A DNA stretch of 64,000 bases. Source: Symsagittifera roscoffensis (Eukaryota; Xenacoelomorpha; Acoela; Convolutidae). Shown in pieces: positions 1-8,035 of this stretch (within the stretch, counting starts at the first letter, position 1; each line of letters begins with the position of its first letter). Under the pieces are notes generated by a model that saw only the letters and a program-made list of their open reading frames with translations, ran no database searches and was not told the origin of the DNA. The stretch lies in assembly GCF_963678635.1 (NCBI RefSeq), contig NC_087062.1, positions 54,198,473-54,262,472 of the forward strand, in the 5' to 3' direction. Made by a program: the position numbers and the translations under genes.

Positions 1-862
1 AAAATGGGAGATTTAGAATGTCCCAAATTTTCAGTAAAGAAAAGTTTAATAGGCTCAAAAAATGAGTTAAAGTGAATAAAAACAGCAAATTTCTTGAACA
101 ATTGTTTTTGACGTGAAAGAAAATCAAAATAGATACGCTATTTAGCCTAGCTGAAATAGAAATCATCCAATCTTGACTAAAGAACTTGACTATCTACTCA
201 AAAACCAGCTTTATCTCATTGATTACATACAAAAAATTCAATTAACTTGATGAAAAAAGTTGCAGAGATGTTACTTGTTCGCTATTCTTTTGTTACTTAT
301 ATCAGCAATATTTCTTATTTTTACATCAAACAACTTTTGTTCATTTATTTTTGCAATTGCTTTTGTGTATATTTTTATTTATTTGGCAGATTTAAATCCT
401 TAAAAATTTCTCTGATTGGATACGACAACTAGAAAAAAAAACGAATTTTTTTGTGATTGGAAACGACAATAACAAAAATGGAGCTTTGTTTCCGATTGGA
501 CACAACTTTTATCAAAGAATCTCATAAAAGGAAGCTGAAATCTGATTGGACACGACTACAATCCAAATAAGGAAAATCAATTCTGATTGGTTAAAACCAC
601 ACAGTCGAGTTGAAGGTACCCCTAACTCCTCACAAAAAATCATTTTATTTTCAACTTAACTACCGTCAACTACCTCCTCTCTCAGCTCTAAATACCTTGA
701 TTTCAACTTCTCTTCCGTCAGCTATCCCTCTATCAGCTTTTTCTTGTTTTTACTCTTTTACTCAATTTATTGCTCAAAACGATCTTCTCAGTGCAAAACA
801 GCAACCTCATGTACTCTGTAGAATTTTCGACTGATCTAGTACAAATTCAAGTGCGAGAAACA
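1..862. repeat. Direct duplicate of 1432-2294
   Basis: Bases 1-862 match 1432-2294 almost base for base. The copy starts inside the inverted-repeat arm, runs through the TCTGATTGG array, and stops after the first codons of the PC4-like ORF (sequence ...gtgcgagaaacag). Here the start codon of that ORF is ACG (near 769) instead of ATG, so this copy is a dead 5' gene fragment. The few differences, such as ACG/ATG and single-base indels in A runs, indicate a fairly recent duplication. Confidence 0.93.
411..590 (+). promoter_or_regulatory. Array of reverse CCAAT-box motifs, copy 1
   Basis: Five units of the form T-C/T-x-GATTGG-A/T, several followed by ACGAC or ACAAC, begin near 411, 451, 491, 541 and 581, spaced about 40-50 bp. 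ATTGG is the reverse of the CCAAT box bound by NF-Y in animals. The array lies upstream of the truncated copy of the PC4-like ORF. Promoter function is inferred from the motif and its position only. Confidence 0.5.
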
Positions 863-1109
863 GTTTATCAAAAAGTTTGACTACAAATTTATCTCAACAA
901 AATCTCCGCAAGCTTGCAACAAATGGAGTTTTTTTTCTGTAGTTTAAAGATTTTCGGATTGATTTCCGTCGAAAGTTTCACGACAATTTGAACTCGATTG
1001 TTGCTGGTTTTACCATCAATCAGAACTTTTTAGTATGACAGAACAAGAATAATGACAAAAAACTGTAAATTTTTTACTAAAAATTTTTCAAATATAGTGT
1101 ATAGACTTT
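863..1109. other. Spacer between duplicated block and inverted-repeat arm
   Basis: About 250 bp of AT-rich sequence with no match that I can see elsewhere in the window and no gene. It separates the end of the 1-862 duplicate from the outer edge of the left inverted-repeat arm. Confidence 0.5.
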
Positions 1110-1607
1110 TCAGACTCAGTAAAAATTATTATTCAAAGTATTTTCTACTATGTTTTTCTTAAAAATATATCAATTTTACCTTCTCTTGGAGTGTTTTTTG
1201 AGACTGCCAAGCACATACTTTAACATTATATTGACACTGCTTCATCTTGATATGATTAGTAAGTTCCTCGCTGCTAAATGTATAAAAGTTACAATTCGAA
1301 CACTTTAAAACGTCACAGTGCTTTTGATGTCTTGACGCATCTTTACGTGTGTATTCTCTTCCACATTCAAGACATGCATTTCTTTTGTTTCTCTTAAGTA
1401 ACGGCATCTCAATAGGAAGAAAAAGAAAAAAAAATGGGAGATTTAGAATGTCCCAAATTTTCAGTAAAGAAAAGTTTAATAGGCTCAAAAAATGAGTTAA
1501 AGTGAATAAAAACAGCAAATTTCTTGAACAATTGTTTTTGACGTGAAAGAAAATCAAAATAGATACGCTATTTAGCCTAGCTGAAATAGAAATCATCCAA
1601 TCTTGAC
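1110..1607 (+). repeat. Left arm of 0.5-kb inverted repeat
   Basis: Reverse complement of 8024-8520. The outer edge is TCAGACTCAGTAAAAATT, mirrored by the string ending ...TTTTTACTGAGTCTGA at 8520. The inner edge fades out around the string CTGAAATAGAAATCATCCAATCT. The AG...CT outer ends would suit a Polinton terminus, but I see no matching 6-bp target duplication outside them. The arm contains the zinc-finger ORF at 1159-1407. Confidence 0.9.
1159..1407 (-). CDS. Zinc-finger exon, left inverted copy
   Basis: 82 codons from the ATG at 1407. There are two Cys/His clusters: C-x2-C followed by H-x3-H-C (residues about 13-34), then C-x2-C with a downstream H-x5-C (about 38-60). Near the end, an AAG|GTAAAA string (rc) fits a splice donor, so this may be the first exon of a spliced gene rather than a whole protein. 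Polinton-type DNA polymerases often begin with such fingers, but no polymerase sequence follows outside the arm. It reads outward from the block and is nearly identical to the ORF at 8223-8471, with substitutions such as Asn/Lys in the second finger. Confidence 0.6.
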   Translation of the reverse strand: MPLLKRNKRNACLECGREYTRKDASRHQKHCDVLKCSNCNFYTFSSEELTNHIKMKQCQYNVKVCAWQSQKTLQEKVKLIYF

Positions 1608-1840
1608 TAAAGAACTTGACTATCTACTCAAAAACCAGCTTTATCTCATTGATTACATACAAAAAATTCAATTAACTTGATGAAAAAAGTTGCAGAGATG
1701 TTACTTGTTCGCTATTCTTTTGTTACTTATATCAGCAATATTTCTTATTTTTACATCAAACAACTTTTGTTCATTTATTTTTGCAATTGCTTTTGTGTAT
1801 ATTTTTATTTATTTGGCAGATTTAAATCCTTAAAAATTTC

Positions 1841-2020
1841 TCTGATTGGATACGACAACTAGAAAAAAAACGAATTTTTTTATGATTGGAAACGACAATA
1901 ACAAAAATGGAGCTTTGTTTCCGATTGGACCCAACTTTTATCAAAGAATCCCATAAAAGGAAGCTGAAATCTGATTGGACACGACTACAATCCAAATAAG
2001 GAAAATCAATTCTGATTGGT
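1841..2020 (+). promoter_or_regulatory. Array of reverse CCAAT-box motifs, copy 2
   Basis: Five GATTGG units near 1841, 1881, 1921, 1970 and 2011, as in copy 1. The array sits between the zinc-finger ORF, read leftward from 1407, and the PC4-like ORF, read rightward from 2208. It could therefore serve as a divergent promoter. Function is inferred from motif and placement. Confidence 0.5.
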
Positions 2021-2207
2021 TAAAACCACACAGTCGAGTTGAAGGTACCCCTAACTCCTCACAAAAAATCATTTTATTTTCAACTTAACTACCGTGAACT
2101 ACCTCCTCTCTCAGCTCTAAATACCTTGATTTCAACTTCTCTTCCGTCAGCTATCCCTCTATCAGCTTTTTCTTGTTTTTACTCTTTTACTCAATTTATT
2201 GCTCAAA

Positions 2208-2696
2208 ATGATCTTCTCAGTGCAAAACAGCAACCTCATGTACTCTGTAGAATTTTCGACTGATCTAGTACAAATTCAAGTGCGAGAAACAGTCTCTGGA
2301 GTTTTTCTGGCACGAATGGATATTCCAATCCAAGTCTGGCACATGGTGGAAGTGATGCGAAGGGATTTCAACAAATATCATATGACACAAGTACCCATGA
2401 CAGAGAACCAACTTGAAGAAATGCAAATGATGGAGGAAGTTTCTGATCATGTGGGCATGAACTATCCCGAGGTTCCGGACTCAAGATTTGTGGCTCAACC
2501 AGTCGACGACTTCCTCTTTCCTTGAGAGGAGGAAGAATCAGTCAAAAACCCCATCACAATAGATGAAGATGAGGGTTTCTCAGAAACAATGACGCCTCCA
2601 GCTCAACAACAGCCACCAGCAATGGAACCTCGTCCAGCTCTGCGTTCTATAGAGAACCTACAGAACTCTTCTGCTGCTCGACAGCTCTTTGATTAA
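2208..2696 (+). pseudogene. PC4-like protein with acidic/proline tail, one in-frame stop
   Basis: ATG at 2208 opens 105 codons to a TGA at 2523-2525. The same frame then stays open for 56 more codons to TAA at 2694-2696, so the intact gene probably had about 162 codons. Residues 11-52 show the family pattern: a Tyr-x-Val-x-Phe strand, further alternating hydrophobic strands, then Ile-Pro-Ile-Gln-Val-Trp leading into a helix, compatible with the PC4/p15 single-strand-DNA-binding fold. The region past the TGA is Glu- and Pro-rich and low in complexity. Either one nonsense mutation has hit an otherwise clean gene or the stop is read through; the data cannot separate these. The upstream GATTGG array is its likely promoter. 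The fold call is pattern-based only. Confidence 0.5.
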
Positions 2697-2964
2697 ATGT
2701 TTTTGTAAATAATTGTTGTTTGGTATTATTTTTGTTCTTCGTAATTAATTAATTTCTTCAATTTCATTTTAATTATGAGCATAGTTGAGAGGTTCAGAGT
2801 AAACCATTTTAAAACAATTAAAACCTAATTTAGTACTCCGATTTCGCACATACGTTAAGAAACTCGAATAATTTTCGCACACATATTCGGAAAAACACTA
2901 AAAAAATTGTACACATGTTAAAAGTTACCTAATGGTTTTTGCATCTTTACACACTATTCGCACT

Positions 2965-3490
2965 TTGTAGAAAAAATGAAACACTTTTCGCTTTTCGTCA
3001 AAAAAAGTGAAAGACTTTTCGCAAAGTGTCCTAAATATTGAAACACTTTTCGCATCTTGTCAAAAAAAGTTGAAACACTTTTCGCATCTTGTCAAAAAAA
3101 TTGAAACTTTTTTCGTATTTTATCGAAAAAAGTAAAACATTTTTCACATCTTGTCAAAATAATTGAAACACTTTTCGCATCTTGTCAAAAAAATTGAAAT
3201 TTTTTTCGTATTTTAACGAAAAAAGTAAAACACTTTTCGCATTTTGTCGAAAAAAGTAAAACACTTTTTGCATTTGTAGGAAAAAAGTGAAACACTTTTC
3301 GAATCTTGTCAAAAAAAAGTGAAACACTTTTCGCATCTTGTCAAAAAAATTGAAACATTTTTCACATTTTGCCAAAAAAAAAAAACTTTTCGAATCTTGT
3401 CAAAAAAAGTGAAATACTTTTCGCATTTGTACAAAAAAAAGTGAAACAATTTTCGCATACGCTTCAAAAAATTCAAACACTTTTCCCATC
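2965..3490. repeat. Minisatellite of about 30-35-bp units
   Basis: Some fifteen degenerate copies of a unit like GAAACACTTTTCGCATCTTGTCAAAAAAAGT. The halves GAAA...TTTTC are partly self-complementary, so strands could fold. Open frames across it on both strands are by-products of the repeat. Confidence 0.9.
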
Positions 3491-4409
3491 TTGCCAGTCA
3501 TTACAATTTTTCATGCACAGTTACTTGCTAATCTTTATGAAACTTTTATTAAAAATGAACTCCTTCAGAAAACTAATTTTTGCACGTCTGTTGATCAGAA
3601 ACAATTGAAAACCAAGGTATTAGAAGTTATCTAAGCAATAAGTCAACATGCTTTTTACATCAAAGTTTTGCGTTTTTTGCCATATCATTTTAGAAATGAA
3701 AGAAAATTCAACATAATTTTTGAAAAAACCAAGAAAAAACGTACATTTTACCAAAAAAAAAATCTTAGATAGGTATACATAAAAAGTTTTATTTATATTT
3801 ATATGTTAAAATCTGTTCAGGCTAGAAAAAATTATTTATGACAAAATTCTTGTAACAAATATTCAATTATCTTGATTCTGAGGGTCTGACATGATTCCTT
3901 TTGAAATTGTTAGGTAATGAAAAAGTAATTGCACCTGAGAAAATGACGTCATTACACTTTAACTTTTATAGAACAGTAAAAGTTATGGAATATTTCCACC
4001 AGAGAAATTGTCGTCATTATTCATTAAATTCTAGAATCTTCTAATTTTTAGAATCTACATATTAAATCCTTGAATTTTATAAAAAGTCATTACCTATTAA
4101 TATCTACATTTTTCTCAATCTTCTAAATTCTAGAAATAATCACTAAATTTTAACCAATCAGAATTCCAGAACTAACTCTAAGGTGATGACGTTGATGAAA
4201 AAAAAAGTGGATTTTAGTTATTTTGCTAGTTGTGTTTTTTAAATCTAAATAAAGATACGCAACCAGTGTTGTAAATAATAGGAATAGTTTTCAGTGAAAT
4301 TCTTCCCTTTTGAAAAATCTTAGTCAAAAAAAAATTCTTATTTTACAAAATCTTTTATAAACAATTAAAGTCAATCAAGTGTTGCAAAATTTTTGGAGTT
4401 CAGTTTTTT
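3491..4409. other. AT-rich intergenic stretch
   Basis: No gene seen. It includes a run of LINE-free AT-rich sequence, an AACCAATCAGAATTCC string near 4154 (a forward CCAAT motif related to the arrays) and a TAAATAAAGATACG string near 4246. Both lie upstream of the ORF at 4410 and could be part of its promoter. Confidence 0.4.
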
Positions 4410-5075
4410 ATGAGAAATTCAGCAAAATCTACAGGTGAAAAAATATATATTTCATTTCATTTGAAAATCTCCCACAAATCAGTTCATTTTACCGACGTGA
4501 GAAAATTTTTTAGAAGAAACGGAAATCTATCTCAAACTTTGAAACCAATCATAACAGAACGAGCGAGTTACTGCATCCAGTTTGAAATTGGCACCGAAAC
4601 TGTCAAGATTCTCAAATTTATTAAAACGTCCCAAGCTAGTGAGCAAATTATCATAGATCTTTCGGAATGGAGAGAACTCGAGAGCAGAAGGGTTAGAGAA
4701 TTTGGAAAAGAATTGGCTATGTCTAAGTCACCTTCGAGAAAAAAGTATGGGTTTTCATATGATTCAAATGAAAAATATTTTGATGAAGTTGTGGATCTGG
4801 GATACGGAAATAGTTTTCATTTTCTTACAAGTGAACGTTTACTACAAATGACTATTTTTGAAAAAATGGTTGAGTTTGACATCTTCTACAGAGATCCGAA
4901 GAAATGTTTCAGTCCCTTAAGAATTTCCCTTCATGATTGGCAAAAAATTGAAACAATTCGTGACAGAAGGTACAAGAAAGAAAAACTGAAGGTTCAACAG
5001 GATAACTTAGCTCTGTTTAGAAGGAAACATGGTGTGGCACATGAAGAAGAAAGTGACAAGGAACTCGAAAATTAA
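4410..5075 (+). CDS. Protein with two PC4-like repeats
   Basis: 221 codons, ATG to TAA, uninterrupted. Two similar units are visible: residues about 53-98 (Tyr-Cys-Ile-Gln-Phe strand, Val-Lys-Ile-Leu strand, then Ile-Asp-Leu-Ser-Glu-Trp and a charged helix) and about 135-190 (Phe-His-Phe strand, Val-Glu-Phe strand, then Ile-Ser-Leu-His-Asp-Trp and helix). The 'hydrophobic-Ser/Asp-Leu-x-x-Trp then helix' ending recalls the C-terminal part of the PC4/p15 coactivator domain, which binds single-stranded DNA. The tail is Lys/Arg/Glu rich. A poly(A) signal AATAAA follows at 5148-5153. A role in replication or transcription of the surrounding element is inference; no exact homologue is recognised. 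Confidence 0.6.
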   Translation: MRNSAKSTGEKIYISFHLKISHKSVHFTDVRKFFRRNGNLSQTLKPIITERASYCIQFEIGTETVKILKFIKTSQASEQIIIDLSEWRELESRRVREFGKELAMSKSPSRKKYGFSYDSNEKYFDEVVDLGYGNSFHFLTSERLLQMTIFEKMVEFDIFYRDPKKCFSPLRISLHDWQKIETIRDRRYKKEKLKVQQDNLALFRRKHGVAHEEESDKELEN

Positions 5076-5147
5076 CTCATTTTTTGATTTTTACACATTT
5101 TTTCAAGTTTCCCATTGAATTATAAATTTGCTTTTTTTTATCATTTG

Positions 5148-5153
5148 AATAAA
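5148..5153 (+). terminator. Poly(A) signal AATAAA
   Basis: AATAAA about 75 bp after the stop of the two-repeat ORF, in the right sense for its 3' end. Confidence 0.55.
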
Positions 5154-5245
5154 GTGCTCCTGAACCAAAGCTTTGTTTTTAAAGATTTATCAATGTAAAC
5201 TTTTAAGAACACATTTGAAACTAATTGATTGTTTTATCACAAAAC

Positions 5246-5821
5246 TTACATAATCACTATGCACAGAACCATGACAATCAATAAAGCAATCAATAATCTT
5301 GAACAAATCAGGTTCATATTTTGAGTTTTGAATTTTTCGAATTCTATCCAGAAACGCTGAACCAAGAGTCTGTGTGGAAGCCAGTTTCTGGTTGGAACAT
5401 AAATAGTGTCTCTTGAATTTTTCCGAATGAGTCGTTTCTTTGCAATACTAGACATCTTTTCGGCTCCTCTCCATCGTAAGTTATGTTGAACAGCTCGTCT
5501 AAGCTGATTGAACATTTCTCCGCTTAACGTAACAATACTTGAATAGAATCTGTGTTTGAACAAAGTGTAAAGACAGTCAATTTCTTGATAAATGTATACA
5601 TATTTATCTAATCTCTGAAAAATTTGGCTAAGAGATATTCCTATTAAAACCAAATGGAACCTACAATTTTCCAAAGAACATAAAGAGTTGTGGGTAAAGA
5701 CACAATAATCCTGTGTTACTATGTATTTTTCGTAAAAATCACTGGAAACAGAAATAAATAGCGATTTTTTACAATAATCTGAATAAAAGCTGGGAAGAGC
5801 TTGACACATAGCTGCAGCCAT
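5246..5821 (-). CDS. Tail-anchored membrane protein, unknown
   Basis: 191 codons from the ATG at 5821. It has no obvious N-terminal signal peptide. The N-terminal half has several Cys and aromatic residues; the middle (about 105-150) is Arg/Lys rich. The last 20 residues are almost all Leu, Ile, Val and Met (LICSRLLIALLIVMVLCIVI) and then the protein ends, as in tail-anchored proteins. A TATATAAAT box lies about 30-40 bp upstream on the same strand. It is convergent with the two-repeat gene and divergent from the next one. It is not recognised. Position among PC4-like genes hints at an element-encoded membrane or virion protein, which is inference. Confidence 0.55.
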   Translation of the reverse strand: MAAAMCQALPSFYSDYCKKSLFISVSSDFYEKYIVTQDYCVFTHNSLCSLENCRFHLVLIGISLSQIFQRLDKYVYIYQEIDCLYTLFKHRFYSSIVTLSGEMFNQLRRAVQHNLRWRGAEKMSSIAKKRLIRKNSRDTIYVPTRNWLPHRLLVQRFWIEFEKFKTQNMNLICSRLLIALLIVMVLCIVIM

Positions 5822-5852
5822 CTGAAACAATGATTTTTGCTGAGAATTGTGG

Positions 5853-5862
5853 ATTTATATAG
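5853..5862 (-). promoter_or_regulatory. TATA box for the membrane-protein ORF
   Basis: The minus strand reads CCTATATAAATCC, roughly 32-42 bp before the ATG at 5821. This spacing implies a very short 5' leader if the box is used. Confidence 0.5.
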
Positions 5863-6037
5863 GAGAAGTAACGCCTACGTGATTTCGGTATATGTAAATT
5901 TCATACAAAACATTCCTTATTTGATATTACTTCCATAAATGGAAATCATGATGAGTCATACATTTTACTTCAATTTTCAATTAATCTCAAAATCATTTTT
6001 CTCATTTCTCTTCATCTGATCAGTCTGTTCTTCAAAA

Positions 6038-6577
6038 ATGTACTCAAGAAAAGACACTAGTCCCAATTATATTGAGTTTTCAAAAAATCAAACAAGAGTT
6101 GGGAGATTTGTTTGGTTCCAAAAATCCTACAAGGGGAAATTTTATTTTGAGCACTGCTTTCAACTATTGAAAATTACAGATTTGGGACAATTTGAAAAGT
6201 CCCAACAAGTCTATCTTAGTGAAAGAGAAGGTGAAGCATTATCGACAATCCGGAATACTGTTATTCACGATGCTGAAAACCTTGGACTCGTACCTATATA
6301 TGAAGCCAAACCTGGCCAAGAATCAACTATGGATCAGGAGCTGGAGATCTGTAATAGAGTATATGAAATAGCAACATACAACATGAGGAGGGTGTGTGTC
6401 ACAATCAAGAAGTACAGTGTGAACAAGCCACCCTACATTCAGATTCGACTCTTTACTGCAAAAGAGAATGAAGCAATGAAACAAGTTGCCTATGTCAACT
6501 ATACTTTGAACGAATTCAAAGAACTGTCCCAAATTTTGGGAGACTTTTTGTTTGTTGATAATTGTAAGCCTCAGTAA
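6038..6577 (+). CDS. Second protein with two PC4-like repeats
   Basis: 179 codons, ATG (context TTCAAAAATG) to TAA, uninterrupted. Unit 1 is residues about 34-75 (Phe-Tyr-Phe strand, Leu-Leu-Lys-Ile strand, Gln-Val-Tyr-Leu-Ser then helix). Unit 2 is about 107-168 (Val-Tyr-Glu-Ile, Arg-Val-Cys-Val-Thr-Ile, Tyr-Ile-Gln-Ile-Arg-Leu-Phe, then Val-Asn-Tyr-Thr-Leu-Asn-Glu-Phe and helix). This is the same strand-strand-strand-helix layout as the ORF at 4410, at low sequence identity, so these look like old paralogues. It is divergent from the membrane-protein ORF with about 215 bp between them. Function is unknown; nucleic-acid binding is inferred from the fold pattern. Confidence 0.6.
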   Translation: MYSRKDTSPNYIEFSKNQTRVGRFVWFQKSYKGKFYFEHCFQLLKITDLGQFEKSQQVYLSEREGEALSTIRNTVIHDAENLGLVPIYEAKPGQESTMDQELEICNRVYEIATYNMRRVCVTIKKYSVNKPPYIQIRLFTAKENEAMKQVAYVNYTLNEFKELSQILGDFLFVDNCKPQ

Positions 6578-7012
6578 TGCTTTGTGATGTTTTGTATGTT
6601 GGTTAATTGAAAAATTGTTGGTCCAAAACTATTTTTTGTCAGTGAAGTTCACATTTAGAGCTGGGATATCTCAGGAAAAGTCAGACAACACATGAAAATT
6701 TAATCAAAATTGACATTAAGCTCTATCCAATCATCAATAGATTTTCCAGTATTTGTTTAGGAAATTACAGAAAAATTTATTTAATTAATGCTTTTATCAA
6801 AAGTTGAGTAAAAGTTGTCTGATTTGAACAACATTACAAACAAAATGTATAGTTAGTTGTAAGATTATCATTATTTTTCGAAATTCTGAATTTCATTGGT
6901 TGTTTTCAATTGCCTAAATTTGAGGTTTCGATTGGCTACATGAATTAACTTAAAAATAACCAGTCTCTAAATAAAGGAAATACACTTTATGTTGCTTACA
7001 AAATAAGTAAAA
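6578..7012. promoter_or_regulatory. Intergenic region with CCAAT-like motifs
   Basis: No gene seen. Near 6893 and 6929 there are TTTCATTGGTTG and TCGATTGGCTAC, again ATTGG motifs, followed at about 6967 by TCTAAATAAAGG, which could act as a TATA-like element roughly 45 bp before the ATG at 7013. Confidence 0.4.
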
Positions 7013-7225
7013 ATGGTTCAACAATTCGAGTTTTTTCAAGTTTCTTTGTTAATTTCAGTAAGAAATATGTTTCTATCGAAAGCGTTTTCAATGTCTGAAA
7101 TGAACATATATCAGATTTTAAGGTTGAAATACTACATAAAACAAAAAGAGTGGTGGACAAATGACGTCGATAGAGATTGTATTACTTTTAACTTTGAGAT
7201 TGTAGAATTACAGAAAGTTCAATAA
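7013..7225 (+). pseudogene. Truncated paralogue of the 7239 ORF
   Basis: 70 codons, ATG to TAA. The stretch with Tyr-Ile-Lys-Gln-Lys, Trp-Trp and Ile-Thr-Phe-Asn-Phe-Glu-Ile lines up with residues about 26-58 of the next ORF (Ile-Ser-Lys-Lys-Gln-Lys ... Phe-Asp-Tyr-Cys-Phe-Glu-Phe). It then stops before the second half of the domain. It ends 13 bp before the next ATG. It may be the remnant of a tandem duplication of that gene, or a separate short protein. Confidence 0.4.
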
Positions 7226-7238
7226 CTCTGTTAAAAAG

Positions 7239-7655
7239 ATGGAGAGGAGATTTCAGAAAAGAAGAGTACTGCCAGATTTATCAACAATGTTTTTTTTAGA
7301 AGAATTAACTCAAATTGAGTGGTCGATCAGTAAAAAACAAAAGAATGGAAGATTCTATGAAACAAATATTGAAGATAAGGAACATCATTTCGATTACTGT
7401 TTTGAATTTGATACAAATGCAAAATCTAGAGTTGTCAGATTATCTTTTAATCGACTATCGAAATTTAAAAAACTTCCGGTTGTTTTTATTACAATAGACC
7501 AGAAAGAAAAGAACAAAAATGTATGTTTCGGTAATTTCTCTTTTCACTGGTTAGAAATAGAACAAATCGAAAAAATTTTGATTGAAATTGCAAAATTTGA
7601 ATTCAGCATCGAAAAAAAATATAAATCAGACAATCAATCTCATTTATCTCTCTAA
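7239..7655 (+). CDS. PC4-like protein, homologue of the Polinton-linked copy at 49372
   Basis: 138 codons, ATG to TAA, uninterrupted. A basic N-terminus (Arg-Arg-Phe-Gln-Lys-Arg) is followed by one PC4-like unit at residues about 45-118: Phe-Asp-Tyr-Cys-Phe-Glu-Phe strand, Val-Val-Arg-Leu-Ser-Phe strand, Lys-Lys-Leu-Pro-Val-Val-Phe strand, then Phe-His-Trp-Leu-Glu-Ile and helix. The same motifs in the same order (Phe-Asp-Tyr-Ser-Phe-Asp-Phe, Lys-Lys-Leu-Pro, Phe-His-Trp-Leu-Glu-Ile) occur in the broken gene at 49372-49792 beside the Polinton core. That makes this family Polinton-associated. The exact role is unknown; single-strand DNA binding is an inference from the pattern. Confidence 0.65.
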   Translation: MERRFQKRRVLPDLSTMFFLEELTQIEWSISKKQKNGRFYETNIEDKEHHFDYCFEFDTNAKSRVVRLSFNRLSKFKKLPVVFITIDQKEKNKNVCFGNFSFHWLEIEQIEKILIEIAKFEFSIEKKYKSDNQSHLSL

Positions 7656-7776
7656 GGTATCAAATTTTATATCTTAGTTATGTTAGAACAATTCAATTAA
7701 ATTGATTGATTGGGAAGTTTCATAAATATAGTTTGGTTCTAATCTACAAAGTATTTTAAAATTTGTGAATACTTCA

Positions 7777-8035
7777 TTCTGATTGGTTATTATCACAAAT
7801 ACTACCTGTGAAGAAATCCTTGATATCTACAAACGATATCAAAACTGTTGAAAAACCCATGAGAAGTAGAAATCAGTTTCAATTGGTTGATATAAACTTT
7901 ATTAAAAATTCCATGACCATTGAAGCTCGATTCTGATTGGTTAGTATCAGAAAAAATTAAAAATTTCCTTAAAATGAATGCTCGATTCTGATTGGTTGAT
8001 AGCAAATTTTTGAAAACTCCATGGTTAGATTGGAT
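7777..8035 (+). promoter_or_regulatory. Right-hand array of reverse CCAAT-box motifs
   Basis: Units TTCTGATTGGTTA/G-TAT near 7777, 7931 and 7985, with weaker AATTGGTTGATAT at 7881 and AGATTGGATGA at 8028. They are spaced about 50 bp and lie upstream of the zinc-finger ORF that starts at 8223. The left arm has the same arrangement, so the array belongs to the zinc-finger promoter or to the element end. Confidence 0.5.

Noticed and set aside
247..432. 61-codon frame repeated identically at 1677-1862
   Set aside because: It begins at TTG, not ATG, and its identity is explained by the duplication of the whole region. It overlaps the CCAAT array and shows no domain.
3154..3375. Open frame rich in Phe and Lys on the minus strand
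   Set aside because: It is a translation of the minisatellite and repeats with it.
7045..7065. Possible mini-intron (tttctttgttaatttcag) in the 7013 ORF
   Set aside because: Less than 20 bp, too short for a spliceosomal intron in known animals. The ORF is better read as truncated.
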